DNA of 64,000 nucleotides from an uncultured Cryomorphaceae bacterium (GCA_937120475.1 CAKZJV010000007.1:1628068-1692067); one strand, 5' to 3'; shown: positions 33,850 through 42,225, numbered from the stretch's first letter. Notes: a model not told the origin generated them from the sequence alone. Translations and numbers: made by a program.

Positions 33850-34863
33850 ATGAAACACGTGTACGCGTTGATTTTTTCGGCCTTTACCTTCAGTGCTTCT
33901 GCACAAAACAGTATCGAACCTGGCTCTACCTGGACGGTTCAGGAATTGCAAACGATGGGTGGTTTTACCCAAATTGATACTACCATTGAGTGTGCTGAAT
34001 ATAGTATTACGGATTCCGTATTTAAATATAACAGGTGGTATTACCCGTTGTACAGCAGTGGGTATCATAACGGACAGGTATTTACCAATGATACGGTTGC
34101 GTTGCTCCGATCTCAAGGTCAAAAGATTTGGGCGCGTAGTTCTTCTTCCAATCGTTTCAGTGGGCCAAATTCCTTTGACACTAATGAATTTGTTCTGTAT
34201 GACTATAGCCTAATGATTGGTGATACGATTCAACTGAAATTCCAGGGAAACAAGTTTTACAACAATCGCGAAACCATTGAAACGTATCGGGTCATCAATC
34301 GTGACTCTCTTCACACCACATCCGGAAAACGTTTGCGACTAAGCCTTGTGTTTGACCGTGCCTCCCCCTCAAGTTTTATTATCTCAAATTACAGCAATTT
34401 AAGTGTCTGCGGTATTGATACGGTGATGGAATGGATTGAAAGCATTGGAACGCGAGAAGGTTTCTACTATCCCATTAATGGATCAGATTGCCAGGGCTTT
34501 TATCCTGACTACTTCATTCAAAGTCTCGTATGTTTCGAGATTGATAGTGTTCCCCAATTTATACCAACACCCGATTGTGATTGTGTTCAACAACAATCTT
34601 TAGCGGAGTTAGCTCTTGCAGAAGTTAAGGTGTTTCCCAACCCCGTCAATTCTGAAATAAGCCTGAAATTACCAGTGGAATGGACCAATAGGAATGGCAC
34701 CATTGAAATTTTAAATTTCCAGGGACAAAAGCTTATTGAACACCCGCTTGATAATAACCTTATCACGATAGCCTGGGATAAAAACTTCGTACGGGGTTTG
34801 TACATTTTGAATATTAGAATTAGCGGCACAATTACCTACAACACGAAGGTTTTAAAGGATTAA
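33850..34863 (+). CDS. Secreted protein of unknown function with T9SS type A sorting domain
   Basis: The 337-residue protein has a signal peptide (M-K-H-V-Y-A-L-I, cleavage after A-S-A-Q). Residues about 22-245 are a beta-rich region with no recognised family; there are Cys residues in T-I-E-C-A-E-Y, S-V-C-G-I-D, S-D-C-Q-G and P-D-C-D-C. The C-terminal ~75 residues (V-F-P-N-P-V-N-S-E, then I-L-N-F-Q-G-Q-K-L-I, then G-L-Y-I-L-N-I-R) are a T9SS type A domain. It is therefore exported to the surface or medium. It is divergent from era and monocistronic. Confidence 0.8.
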   Translation: MKHVYALIFSAFTFSASAQNSIEPGSTWTVQELQTMGGFTQIDTTIECAEYSITDSVFKYNRWYYPLYSSGYHNGQVFTNDTVALLRSQGQKIWARSSSSNRFSGPNSFDTNEFVLYDYSLMIGDTIQLKFQGNKFYNNRETIETYRVINRDSLHTTSGKRLRLSLVFDRASPSSFIISNYSNLSVCGIDTVMEWIESIGTREGFYYPINGSDCQGFYPDYFIQSLVCFEIDSVPQFIPTPDCDCVQQQSLAELALAEVKVFPNPVNSEISLKLPVEWTNRNGTIEILNFQGQKLIEHPLDNNLITIAWDKNFVRGLYILNIRISGTITYNTKVLKD

Positions 34864-35107
34864 GAAAAATTGGGGGTATTTTAAAACTTTGCAACATTTC
34901 AGCTTTTAAGCCTCCAATGGATTTTTCTGTTAAAAAAAGGCTTAGCTGCATTTTATCGAATCTACTCACACATACCCCACCTACCTTTGATAGGATTTAT
35001 GATTCTATTATAGGTTAATAGGGTTAAGGAAGGATTAACCTTATTATGCGGAAGGGATTGTAGTAAGAACCAGTAAATCACTGTACCTGTTGTACCCGCC
35101 AAAAGAA

Positions 35108-35137
35108 AAAGGGCCTTCAGAAATCTGAAAGCCCTTT
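35108..35137 (-). terminator. Terminator of the initiator tRNA gene
   Basis: AAAGGGC-x-TTCAG pairs with CTGAA-x-GCCCTTT around a 4-nt loop, located 9 bp beyond the tRNA 3' end on the minus strand and followed by T-rich sequence on that strand. Confidence 0.75.
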
Positions 35138-35146
35138 GTTTTCTAG

Positions 35147-35219
<73 letters not shown>

Positions 35220-35231
35220 ATATTAGGACGG

Positions 35232-35262
35232 CAAATATAAAGCGTTTCCCCAAATTGACCAA
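35232..35262 (-). promoter_or_regulatory. Bacteroidota-type promoter of the initiator tRNA
   Basis: On the minus strand TTG (35262-35260), a 20-nt spacer and TATATTTG (35239-35232) match the phylum consensus exactly; the box ends 12 bases before the tRNA 5' end. Confidence 0.75.
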
Positions 35263-35373
35263 AACTTAAGCCGTTAATCGCAAATACCCGCTCACATTTG
35301 TTAAAACTTTGGCCTTGCCCAACCAAAACCAAAAATTATTCGTTAGAAATAGTACTAACCCGAATTACTTGAA

Positions 35374-35463
35374 ATGAGAAGATTGAGAATGATTGGAGAA
35401 GTAATGCTGTACCTCCTGCTTTGCCTGATACTGGCCGGGAGCTTTTTAAACTTCAGCCTTTAG
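35374..35463 (+). CDS. Tiny single-span membrane protein, copy 1 (29 aa)
   Basis: The ATG opens a 29-residue frame: basic start M-R-R-L-R, then G-E-V-M-L-Y-L, then a hydrophobic helix ending G-S-F-L-N-F-S-L. It aligns without gaps over 24 residues with the 31-residue protein 75 bp downstream: 11 positions are identical, including G-E-x-M-x-Y-L, I-L-x-G and F-L-N. Two adjacent frames conserving the same peptide at this level argue that both are translated. Such a peptide would be an inner-membrane small protein with a short basic cytoplasmic end. It has no known family that I can name; its role might be to bind a larger membrane protein. The neighbouring sensor kinase system is convergent. Confidence 0.6.
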   Translation: MRRLRMIGEVMLYLLLCLILAGSFLNFSL

Positions 35464-35538
35464 GCTTATCCGTTAAGCCATTTACGAACCTTCAAAGCCC
35501 GCAGTCTGTTGCCTTTACCTAACCGAATAACGATTGCC

Positions 35539-35634
35539 ATGAAAAAGACTGCCGTAGTAGCCTTTGGAGAATTTATGATATACCTGGTATTTTGGTTTAT
35601 CCTGATCGGACTATTCCTGAATATCGGTTTTTAG
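35539..35634 (+). CDS. Tiny single-span membrane protein, copy 2 (31 aa)
   Basis: A 31-residue frame starting M-K-K-T-A-V-V-A-F-G-E-F-M-I-Y-L, with a hydrophobic helix that ends G-L-F-L-N-I-G-F. It is a paralogue of the frame at 35374-35463 (see there). The upstream regions also share similar blocks (CTTA..CCGTTAA before both), so the pair probably arose by tandem duplication. Its stop codon is directly abutted by the stop of the convergent response regulator gene (no spacer). No family known to me. Confidence 0.62.
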   Translation: MKKTAVVAFGEFMIYLVFWFILIGLFLNIGF

Positions 35635-36033
35635 TTACTCCTTTTTCAAATAGGTTTCAATGATAAACTGAATATTGTTGTAGATCAGGGGCTTGGTAAT
35701 AAACCCCTTTACTACATCATAGGCATTAGCCTTTTGCTGATCTTCCTTATTTAAGGAACTGCTCATCGCGAAGATCACCGAATTCTTGTGGCCGAATTGC
35801 TCTACGTAACTATCCAGGAAATCGAAGCCGCTTAAAAGTGGCATGTAAATGTCCAGCAAAATTACGTCCGGAAACGGTTCGGCTTTCTTTTCAAGCTCCT
35901 GCAGGTAATTCAGTGCATCGGTACCATCCGGGAACAGTTGAACCTCTGCCTCCGAATAGTTGCGTAGAATGATGTTCTTCAGCACAAAACTGTTTACATG
36001 ATCATTATCGACAATCATCAGGGTTAAGGCCAT
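35635..36033 (-). CDS. Single-domain response regulator
   Basis: The 132-residue protein is a CheY-like receiver only. It has the acidic pair near D9-D11 (I-V-D-N-D), the phospho-acceptor Asp61 in I-L-L-D-I-Y-M-P, Ser/Thr in A-M-S-S-S, and the conserved Lys in F-I-T-K-P-L. With no output domain it must act by protein contact, for example as a phosphate relay or sink. It is third in an operon after the histidine kinase and an AraC-type regulator (9-bp gap). Confidence 0.92.
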   Translation of the reverse strand: MALTLMIVDNDHVNSFVLKNIILRNYSEAEVQLFPDGTDALNYLQELEKKAEPFPDVILLDIYMPLLSGFDFLDSYVEQFGHKNSVIFAMSSSLNKEDQQKANAYDVVKGFITKPLIYNNIQFIIETYLKKE

Positions 36034-36042
36034 ATATCTCTT

Positions 36043-36783
36043 TTACAATTCCGCAGTTTTGGAAGGCGCAATACCATATTTCTCTTTGTAGGCCTTACCA
36101 AAATAGCTCATGCTTTTAAAGCCAAGGGCATAAGACACTTCAAAAATGGATTTATCCCCTTTTTCCAGCATGTGCTTGGCTTTGGTAAGCCTGAAATCAT
36201 TTAAATATTTTATCGGTGTCATTCCCGTAAGCTTTTTGATTTCCCGCTCCAGCTTGGAAGGAGTCATATTCATAAGGTTGGCAATTTCAGGAATGGAAAA
36301 ATTGCGAAACTTAAAGTGATTCACCAATAAAGCTTCCATGTGAGACAACATGGGGTCTTTTACACCAAATTCGTGGTGAATAGGCACTGACTTATCATAA
36401 ATATTACGCAATATTTCGCGCGAATTCAGCAAGTTATTAATTCGGGAAAGCAGAATATCGAATTTGAAGGGCTTTACAATGTAATCGTCAGCACCGAAAT
36501 TAAAACCCTCAATCTTACGTTCATCTTCGCCCAGGGCGGTAAGAAGAATAATAGGGATGTGACGAGTACTCTTGTTTTGCTTTAATTCATCCACTACTTC
36601 GTAACCATTGGCTTCCGGCATCATTATGTCACTAATGATAATATCCGGCACATCCAGTTTTGCACGGTCAATACCGTCACGGCCGTTGGTGGCCTTACTT
36701 ACCTCAAAATGGTCTTCCAGTAGAGTGGTCATCGTGGAGAGGAGCTTTTCATTATCCTCAACAATCAAAAGTTTCTTTTTCAT
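36043..36783 (-). CDS. Response regulator with AraC-type DNA-binding domain
   Basis: The 246-residue protein has a receiver (about 1-120; acidic D10, phospho-acceptor D52 in I-I-S-D-I-M-M-P, Lys in I-V-K-P-F) and a C-terminal AraC/XylS double helix-turn-helix (about 145-245; M-N-M-T-P-S-K-L-E-R-E-I-K-K-L-T-G and S-Y-A-L-G-F-K-S-M-S-Y-F-G-K-A-Y-K). This is the same output architecture as in hybrid two-component proteins of Bacteroidota. It probably activates transcription on phosphorylation by the kinase encoded 15 bp upstream. Targets unknown. Confidence 0.95.
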   Translation of the reverse strand: MKKKLLIVEDNEKLLSTMTTLLEDHFEVSKATNGRDGIDRAKLDVPDIIISDIMMPEANGYEVVDELKQNKSTRHIPIILLTALGEDERKIEGFNFGADDYIVKPFKFDILLSRINNLLNSREILRNIYDKSVPIHHEFGVKDPMLSHMEALLVNHFKFRNFSIPEIANLMNMTPSKLEREIKKLTGMTPIKYLNDFRLTKAKHMLEKGDKSIFEVSYALGFKSMSYFGKAYKEKYGIAPSKTAEL

Positions 36784-36798
36784 GACTTTTAGTTGGTT

Positions 36799-37884
36799 TT
36801 ACTTGGGTAGGCTTACAGTAAAGGTACTCCCCTCCCCCGGACTACTTACCAGGCCTACCTTTCCTTTATGTAAATCTACAAATTCCTTAACAATGGCTAG
36901 TCCTACGCCCGTTCCCTGCACGGTGCCTACGTTTTTAGCGCGGTAAAACGACTTGAAAACAGACGCTTGTTCTTCCTCGGGGATTCCTATGCCAAAATCC
37001 TGTATAATCATTTTCACATCTTCCTCATCATATTCAACGGCTACAATTACGCGGTCTTTTTTATCGGAAAACTTACAGGCATTCCCCAGCAGGTTGGTAA
37101 TAACAAAGCGCAATAACGTATAATCGGCCCTGATCTTTTCCGGTTTTTTAGCGGGTTTCAGCTGAATATCCGTATCGGGATACGCCTTTCGGATGTTTTC
37201 TTCCAGAACCTCCTTCACCAGCTCTTCAAGATCCAAAAGATCCGGTCTGAAAGTGGTTTGCCCCGTTGTGAGTTTTTTGAGCTCCAGCATATCGGCAATC
37301 ATGGAATTCAACCGGTCCACCTCTTCCTCAATGGAGCCGATAGCATTGTTCAGTACCTTTTCGCTCCTTTTAATGCGCAGCATCTCAATATTGGCCTGTA
37401 TTACCGCCAGCGGTGTTTTAAACTCATGACTGGCTATGGAATACAGGTTAGACTTAAAACGTGATATTTCCTGCTCCTTGGAGAGCGCAGCCATTAAGTC
37501 ATCGGTAAGATGTACACTCTCCGTAATATCGCGGGTGCTGGTCAGCAGGGTAAAATCCTTCTGAGGGTTTTTGCCAAAATAGGTGAAGGTGGTTTCCAGC
37601 CAGCGCAACTGACCCCGCCCGTGTTTTACCTGGTAACGTATGCGTGTTTCGGGGTGATCAAAAAAACGCTTCAGGGTAGTAAAGTCCATTTCATCGATAA
37701 AATCACTCGACAAAAAGTCGGTAAGTTTTTTACCGATAATTTCATGGGCCGGGTACCCTAATATGGATTTACTGGAAGGTGTGGCAAAGCGGATGGTGTT
37801 CTCGGAATCATGAATGCACACCAAATCGGTAGTATGCTCGGCAATTAATTCAAAAATCTTTTCCGGTGTAGCCATCCTGTTCAA
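36799..37884 (-). CDS. PAS-domain sensor histidine kinase (soluble)
   Basis: The 361-residue protein has a PAS domain (about 5-125), a dimerisation/phospho-acceptor domain with S-I-A-S-H-E-F-K-T-P-L (His about 153), and the ATP-binding domain with N box N-L-L-G-N-A-C-K-F-S, G1 D-F-G-I-G-I-P, F box and G2 G-T-G-V-G-L-A-I-V. There is no membrane segment, so the signal is cytoplasmic, read by the PAS domain. It heads a kinase / AraC-type regulator / receiver operon; signal unknown. Confidence 0.95.
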   Translation of the reverse strand: MNRMATPEKIFELIAEHTTDLVCIHDSENTIRFATPSSKSILGYPAHEIIGKKLTDFLSSDFIDEMDFTTLKRFFDHPETRIRYQVKHGRGQLRWLETTFTYFGKNPQKDFTLLTSTRDITESVHLTDDLMAALSKEQEISRFKSNLYSIASHEFKTPLAVIQANIEMLRIKRSEKVLNNAIGSIEEEVDRLNSMIADMLELKKLTTGQTTFRPDLLDLEELVKEVLEENIRKAYPDTDIQLKPAKKPEKIRADYTLLRFVITNLLGNACKFSDKKDRVIVAVEYDEEDVKMIIQDFGIGIPEEEQASVFKSFYRAKNVGTVQGTGVGLAIVKEFVDLHKGKVGLVSSPGEGSTFTVSLPK

Positions 37885-37980
37885 ATCACCGCTCGAAAAT
37901 AGTTATCTGAAGTTATACTTCAGCAACTTAGCGGGTATCTAGCCTGGTAGGCAGTATAAATTTTAAAACATCTTTAAACA

Positions 37981-38006
37981 AAAACCGCCTCAAAAAGAGG
38001 CGGTTT
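37981..38006. terminator. Terminator downstream of ahcY
   Basis: AAACCGCCTC pairs with GAGGCGGTTT around a 5-nt A loop, 24 bp beyond the ahcY stop on the minus strand. Confidence 0.75.
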
Positions 38007-38029
38007 ATGAAGTATGAAAATCTTAAAAA

Positions 38030-39346
38030 TTAATAGCGATAATATTCCGGCTTAAACGGACCTTCCTGCTCCACCCCGATGTATTCGGCCTGATCAGGAG
38101 TAAGTTTTTCGAGTTCTACACCGATTTTGGCAAGGTGCAGTTCGGCCACCTTTTCGTCCAGGTGCTTAGGTAAAGTGTACACTTTATTCTCATATTGATC
38201 AGCACGTACCCAAAGCTCGATTTGCGCCAAAACCTGGTTGCTGAAGGAGTTGGACATCACAAAGCTGGGGTGACCGGTGGCACATCCCAGGTTTACCAAA
38301 CGGCCTTGCGCCAGCAGGATAACGTCTTTACCATTAATGGTGTATTTATCCACCTGAGGCTTAATCTCCACGTGGCTTTGTCCGTGGTTTTTCTTCAACC
38401 ACGCCACATCAATTTCGTTATCAAAGTGCCCGATATTACAAACAATGGCTTTGTCCTTCATTTTTTCAAAGTGCGAGCCTTTGATGATATCTTTATTACC
38501 GGTAGCCGTAATCACGATATCTGCCTCTTCCACAGCATTATCCATTCGTTTTACCTCGTAGCCATCCATAGCCGCCTGCAGGGCACAAATAGGATCGATT
38601 TCGGTTACCATAACGCGGGCACCTGCACCACGAAGGGAAGCAGCCGTTCCTTTACCTACATCACCATAACCCGCAACTACAGCCACTTTTCCGGCTATCA
38701 TCACATCGGTAGCCCTGCGAATAGCATCTACAGCCGATTCACGGCAACCGTATTTGTTATCAAATTTAGACTTGGTAACTGAGTCGTTCACGTTAATTGC
38801 GGGCATCGGTAAAGTACCCTTCTTCATACGCTCGTACAAACGGTGAACACCGGTAGTGGTTTCTTCGGAAAGACCCCTTACATCCTTAGTCAGTTCAGGG
38901 TAACGATCTAAAACCATATTGGTAAGGTCGCCACCGTCATCCAATATCATATTGAGCGGCTGTCGGTCTTTACCGAAAAACAGGGTTTGCTCGATGCACC
39001 AGTCAAATTCTTCTTCGGTCATGCCCTTCCATGCATACACGGGAATTCCGGCTGCGGCAATAGCAGCAGCGGCATGGTCCTGAGTAGAATAAATGTTGCA
39101 GGAAGACCAAGTAACATCTGCTCCCAGCTCCACCAGGGTTTCAATGAGTACTGCGGTTTGTATGGTCATGTGAAGGCATCCGGCAATACGTGCACCCTTC
39201 AGCGGTTTATCTTTTCCGTACTCTTCGCGAATGGACATCAAACCGGGCATTTCTGCTTCGGCCAGCTCGATTTCCCTGCGCCCCCACTCCGCAAGACTGA
39301 TATCTTTAACTTTGTAGGGAATATATTTTTCAATCGTTTCGCTCAT
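38030..39346 (-). CDS. ahcY: Adenosylhomocysteinase
   Basis: AhcY splits S-adenosylhomocysteine into adenosine and homocysteine, regenerating the methyl cycle. The 438-residue protein has [23 protein letters not shown], the conserved N[12 protein letters not shown], the NAD-binding G-Y-G-D-V-G-K-G (about 230-237) and ends in Y-R-Y as in the family. The frame is open 12 codons further upstream, but the ATG at 39346 gives the family's normal N-terminus. No SAH or SAM riboswitch was seen in the short leader. Confidence 0.97.
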   Translation of the reverse strand: MSETIEKYIPYKVKDISLAEWGRREIELAEAEMPGLMSIREEYGKDKPLKGARIAGCLHMTIQTAVLIETLVELGADVTWSSCNIYSTQDHAAAAIAAAGIPVYAWKGMTEEEFDWCIEQTLFFGKDRQPLNMILDDGGDLTNMVLDRYPELTKDVRGLSEETTTGVHRLYERMKKGTLPMPAINVNDSVTKSKFDNKYGCRESAVDAIRRATDVMIAGKVAVVAGYGDVGKGTAASLRGAGARVMVTEIDPICALQAAMDGYEVKRMDNAVEEADIVITATGNKDIIKGSHFEKMKDKAIVCNIGHFDNEIDVAWLKKNHGQSHVEIKPQVDKYTINGKDVILLAQGRLVNLGCATGHPSFVMSNSFSNQVLAQIELWVRADQYENKVYTLPKHLDEKVAELHLAKIGVELEKLTPDQAEYIGVEQEGPFKPEYYRY

Positions 39347-39379
39347 AATTCTTGTTATTGGGTGTATTTTTTCGGCTTG

Positions 39380-39387
39380 CAAAGGTA
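39380..39387 (-). promoter_or_regulatory. Possible -7 box of the ahcY promoter
   Basis: TACCTTTG on the minus strand matches TAnnTTTG, 33 bp before the chosen ahcY start and within the extended open frame, supporting the shorter start. No TTG was found at -33. Confidence 0.45.
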
Positions 39388-39425
39388 CTGTATCGGGCCC
39401 GAACTTAAAACTGTTTTAACTATTA

Positions 39426-40061
39426 ATGCCTTTATATCAAACTCTTTCGCATAAAGATATCGTAAAGATTACCCTCTGGCAGATCAACGAAACGGAAGAA
39501 GAGTTGAAGGAACAGGTACACCTTTTTCCTGCTGACCTGGAAAGAATGGATAAAATCAAACACCCGGTTAAAATTCGGGAGTTTTTAGCCTTGCGATGCT
39601 GCCTCAAACAACATTTCGGTGAAAACCTACCGGTTTTTTATACCCCTGAGGGTAAACCTTACCTGAAAAATGGAAATCATATTTCTTTTTCACACACGCA
39701 TGATTTTGCCGGTATAGTGGTTAGTTCAGGTAATGAAGTGGGCATAGACCTCGAGGCACACAGGGACGGCATCCAAAGAATTGCTCCTAAATTTTTAAGG
39801 CCGGAGGAAAAGCTTTCTTCCGACCCCGCTCACCATACCGGGCACATCACCTTTTACTGGGGTGCCAAGGAGGTTATGGTTAAAATAGAAGGAAACCGAA
39901 GGTTGAATTTTAAAAATCAATTGCAGGTAAAGCCTTTTGATTACCAGGACAAAACCAGTACCGAAGCTTTTTTTGAGGGATCGGCCAGCAAGGGACATTA
40001 CCGCTTGTACTTTGAGAAGCTTGAAAACCTTTATCTCACCTACGGCTGGAAAGTAAAATGA
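39426..40061 (+). CDS. 4'-phosphopantetheinyl transferase superfamily protein (Sfp-like)
   Basis: The 211-residue protein has the family's hallmark blocks: G-K-P-Y-L-x-N-G-N-H-I-S-F-S-H-T-H (about 78-94), V-G-I-D-L-E (about 105-110) holding metal ligands, and F-Y-W-G-A-K-E-V-M-V-K (about 142-152), the W-x-x-K-E motif. It transfers phosphopantetheine from CoA to carrier proteins. It could serve fatty acid synthase ACP or a secondary-metabolite carrier; no synthase gene is nearby. It is divergent from ahcY. Confidence 0.9.
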   Translation: MPLYQTLSHKDIVKITLWQINETEEELKEQVHLFPADLERMDKIKHPVKIREFLALRCCLKQHFGENLPVFYTPEGKPYLKNGNHISFSHTHDFAGIVVSSGNEVGIDLEAHRDGIQRIAPKFLRPEEKLSSDPAHHTGHITFYWGAKEVMVKIEGNRRLNFKNQLQVKPFDYQDKTSTEAFFEGSASKGHYRLYFEKLENLYLTYGWKVK

Positions 40062-40112
40062 CTTATTTAATTCCAGAATTTACCGGCAGGTTTAGTAGGT
40101 TTGCGCTGTAAA

Positions 40113-40856
40113 ATGGATGGTAAGGTATTACATATCATTACTGCGGCCCGAAGCCGTAACCAGAAGCTCCTGGCGGTGCTCATTGACCCTGATACGCCCG
40201 ATGATCAGCAGCTTTTGAAAATACTGGAACATGTGAACGATTCGGGGGCCGACCTGATTTTTGTAGGAGGCAGCCTGCTTACCCACGATTCACTGGACCA
40301 GTGCCTGGATATCATTAAGCAGAATACCCAGGTGCCGGTAATTCTTTTCCCCGGAAGCGTCATGCAAATTTCCGCCCGGGCCGATGCTATACTTTTCCTG
40401 TCCCTCATTTCCGGCCGCAACCCTGAATTGCTGATCGGTAGCCAGGTTATTGCCGCCCCGTATATCCGCCAAAGCGGCCTGGAGGTTTTACCTACCGGCT
40501 ACATGCTGGTGGACAGTGGGCGGGCCACCACTGCCAGTTATATGAGTAACAGCCTGCCCATACCTCACCACAAAAATGAAATTGCAGCCTGTACGGCCAT
40601 GGCTGGCGAAATGCTGGGCCTGCGACTTATTTACATGGATGGAGGCAGCGGTGCCGATCACCCCGTAAGTCCCACCATGATTGGTGAAGTGCGAAAAGCC
40701 ATTGAGGCACCCATTATTATAGGCGGGGGCATACGCAATGCCGAAACTGCTAAAAATATTGCCCGGGCAGGTGCTGATGTAATTGTAGTGGGTAATGCTA
40801 CTGAAAGCACTCCCCAGGTATTAAAAGAAATAGCCGAAGCCATTCATAATCTATAA
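40113..40856 (+). CDS. Geranylgeranylglyceryl/heptaprenylglyceryl phosphate synthase family protein (PcrB-like)
   Basis: The 247-residue TIM-barrel protein has A-V-L-I-D-P-D near residues 18-24, I-F-V-G-G-S-L near 49-55, V-I-L-F-P-G-S near 77-83, Y-M-D-G-G-S-G near 171-177, and the phosphate-binding I-I-I-G-G-G-I-R and D-V-I-V-V-G-N-A near the C-terminus. These are the signatures of the GGGP synthase family, which makes an ether bond between glycerol-1-phosphate and a polyprenyl diphosphate. Archaeal enzymes make membrane lipids; the role of the Bacteroidota members is not established to my knowledge. ATG at 40113 preferred over an in-frame TTG at 40101. Probably first gene of a run through pnuC. 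Confidence 0.9.
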   Translation: MDGKVLHIITAARSRNQKLLAVLIDPDTPDDQQLLKILEHVNDSGADLIFVGGSLLTHDSLDQCLDIIKQNTQVPVILFPGSVMQISARADAILFLSLISGRNPELLIGSQVIAAPYIRQSGLEVLPTGYMLVDSGRATTASYMSNSLPIPHHKNEIAACTAMAGEMLGLRLIYMDGGSGADHPVSPTMIGEVRKAIEAPIIIGGGIRNAETAKNIARAGADVIVVGNATESTPQVLKEIAEAIHNL

Positions 40857-40867
40857 AGCCTTTTACC

Positions 40868-41134
40868 TTGAATATTTCTGTAGAAATTTCCATGTATCCG
40901 CTTACCCCGGATTATTTTCCAGCTATTGATCTTTTTTTGGAGAATCTTCACAACACTCCTGGTCTCAAGGTGCAAACCAACGTAATGAGCACTCAGCTTT
41001 TTGGAGCATCTACCCTGGTGTTTCAAACCCTTGAACGGGAAATTGAAAAGGTGTATTCCAAGCTGGATCAATGTCCCTTTGTGATCAAAGTCCTGAAGGA
41101 AGATGTTTCGGGAATGGAAATCAAGGATTATTGA
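40868..41134 (+). CDS. YkoF/MTH1187-like thiamine-binding domain protein
   Basis: The 88-residue protein begins with N-I-S-V-E-I-S-M-Y-P-L and continues with an alpha/beta ferredoxin-like pattern (F-L-E-N-L, T-N-V-M-S-T-Q-L-F-G, F-V-I-K-V-L) typical of the YkoF/MTH1187 family, some members of which bind thiamine or its HMP moiety. The start is TTG; the next Met would remove the first beta strand. Its stop overlaps the PnuC-like start, suggesting a functional link to transport of a vitamin. Ligand not proven. Confidence 0.72.
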   Translation: MNISVEISMYPLTPDYFPAIDLFLENLHNTPGLKVQTNVMSTQLFGASTLVFQTLEREIEKVYSKLDQCPFVIKVLKEDVSGMEIKDY

Positions 41135-41676
41135 AAAACGGCCTTAAAATACTGGAAGCACTGGGTGTAATCTCAGGTTTACTCTACACCTGGCTCCTCA
41201 TAGAGGGCATGGAGATATGCTGGCTATTTGCCCTGATCAGCTCAGGCATTTACCTCTACCTCTGTTTTCAAAAAAGGATATATGCGGAATCATTACTCCA
41301 GGTTTTTTACTTGTTTACAGCCGTGTACGGTTGGATGCACTGGAATGAGACTAATGGGATAGTGGGCAGTAACCTCAGCTTACCGTTGCATGGCCTGGTC
41401 ATTCTGAGTGGTTTCGGAATGGTGGTGATCACCGGTTTTCTTTTGAAACGCCTTACGGATGCAGCCACCCCTTACGTTGACTCCTTCACCACCGTATTCA
41501 GTGTATTTGCTACGCTCTTAATGATCAACCTGATACCTGAAAACTGGCTGTACTGGATTGTTATCGATGCCGTTTCCATATACCTGTACCTGAAAAGAAA
41601 GCTCTACCTCACGGCAGGATTGTTCGGTTTATACACCCTTTTGGCCATAAAAGGCACTTTGGAATGGATGGGGTAA
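41131..41676 (+). CDS. pnuC: PnuC-family vitamin transporter (nicotinamide riboside or thiamine)
   Basis: The 181-residue inner-membrane protein has about six or seven helices and the PnuC motif V-Y-G-W-M-H-W (WxxW, about residues 68-74). The family imports nicotinamide riboside, or thiamine in the PnuT branch, by facilitated diffusion driven by intracellular phosphorylation. The start is a TTG whose last two bases begin the upstream stop (TTGA), indicating translational coupling. The downstream kinase gene starts inside its 3' end. The NadR-like kinase favours nicotinamide riboside; the YkoF-like neighbour favours thiamine. Confidence 0.85.
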   Translation: MKNGLKILEALGVISGLLYTWLLIEGMEICWLFALISSGIYLYLCFQKRIYAESLLQVFYLFTAVYGWMHWNETNGIVGSNLSLPLHGLVILSGFGMVVITGFLLKRLTDAATPYVDSFTTVFSVFATLLMINLIPENWLYWIVIDAVSIYLYLKRKLYLTAGLFGLYTLLAIKGTLEWMG

Positions 41677-42206
41677 AGAAGATTGTTGTTACCGGCCCGG
41701 AAAGCAGCGGAAAATCGCAGCTAAGCCAGCTGTTGGCTCAACATTTCCAAACCATACATATCCCCGAATACGCGCGGATGTACCTGGAAAAAAATGGCCC
41801 GGAATACAACTTCGATCAACTTCGTGAAATAGCCAAAAAGCACAAAGCCTTCCAAAGCGGAAAAATGAAGGAAGCCGATGAACTGGTTTTTTTGGATACC
41901 GACCTTATCAATTTTTCCGTGTGGAGCCAGGTGGCCTTTGGCAAAGTGGATGAATGGGTGGAGAAAGCCTGTAAGCTGGAAGTTGATCACATTTATCTTA
42001 TCCTATACCCCGACCTATCCTGGGAGCCCGATCCCTTGAGAGAACATCCCCACCAGAGGCAGTTTTTGTTTGAAAAGCACCGGCAGGCAGTGGCTGACGC
42101 TGGTCGCCCTTACCGGATCATTAAAGGCCTGGGTAAGCAAAGATTGGAAAACGCGATTCAGGCTACGAATGAATTGATACACCTGAATCGTAAGAATAGT
42201 CCTTGA
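41664..42206 (+). CDS. NadR-like ribosylnicotinamide kinase domain protein
   Basis: The 180-residue ATPase has Walker A in V-T-G-P-E-S-S-G-K-S-Q-L (about 9-20), then P-E-Y-A-R-M-Y-L (about 34-41), L-D-T-D-L near 73-77 and a lid-like W-E-P-D-P-L-R-E. This matches the C-terminal ribosylnicotinamide kinase domain of NadR; the nucleotidyltransferase and HTH domains are absent. It would trap nicotinamide riboside as NMN after uptake by the PnuC-like protein encoded just upstream (13-bp overlap). Another small substrate cannot be excluded. Confidence 0.88.
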   Translation: MDGVKKIVVTGPESSGKSQLSQLLAQHFQTIHIPEYARMYLEKNGPEYNFDQLREIAKKHKAFQSGKMKEADELVFLDTDLINFSVWSQVAFGKVDEWVEKACKLEVDHIYLILYPDLSWEPDPLREHPHQRQFLFEKHRQAVADAGRPYRIIKGLGKQRLENAIQATNELIHLNRKNSP

Positions 42207-42225
42207 TTTTTACGTTCTTTAGGCT

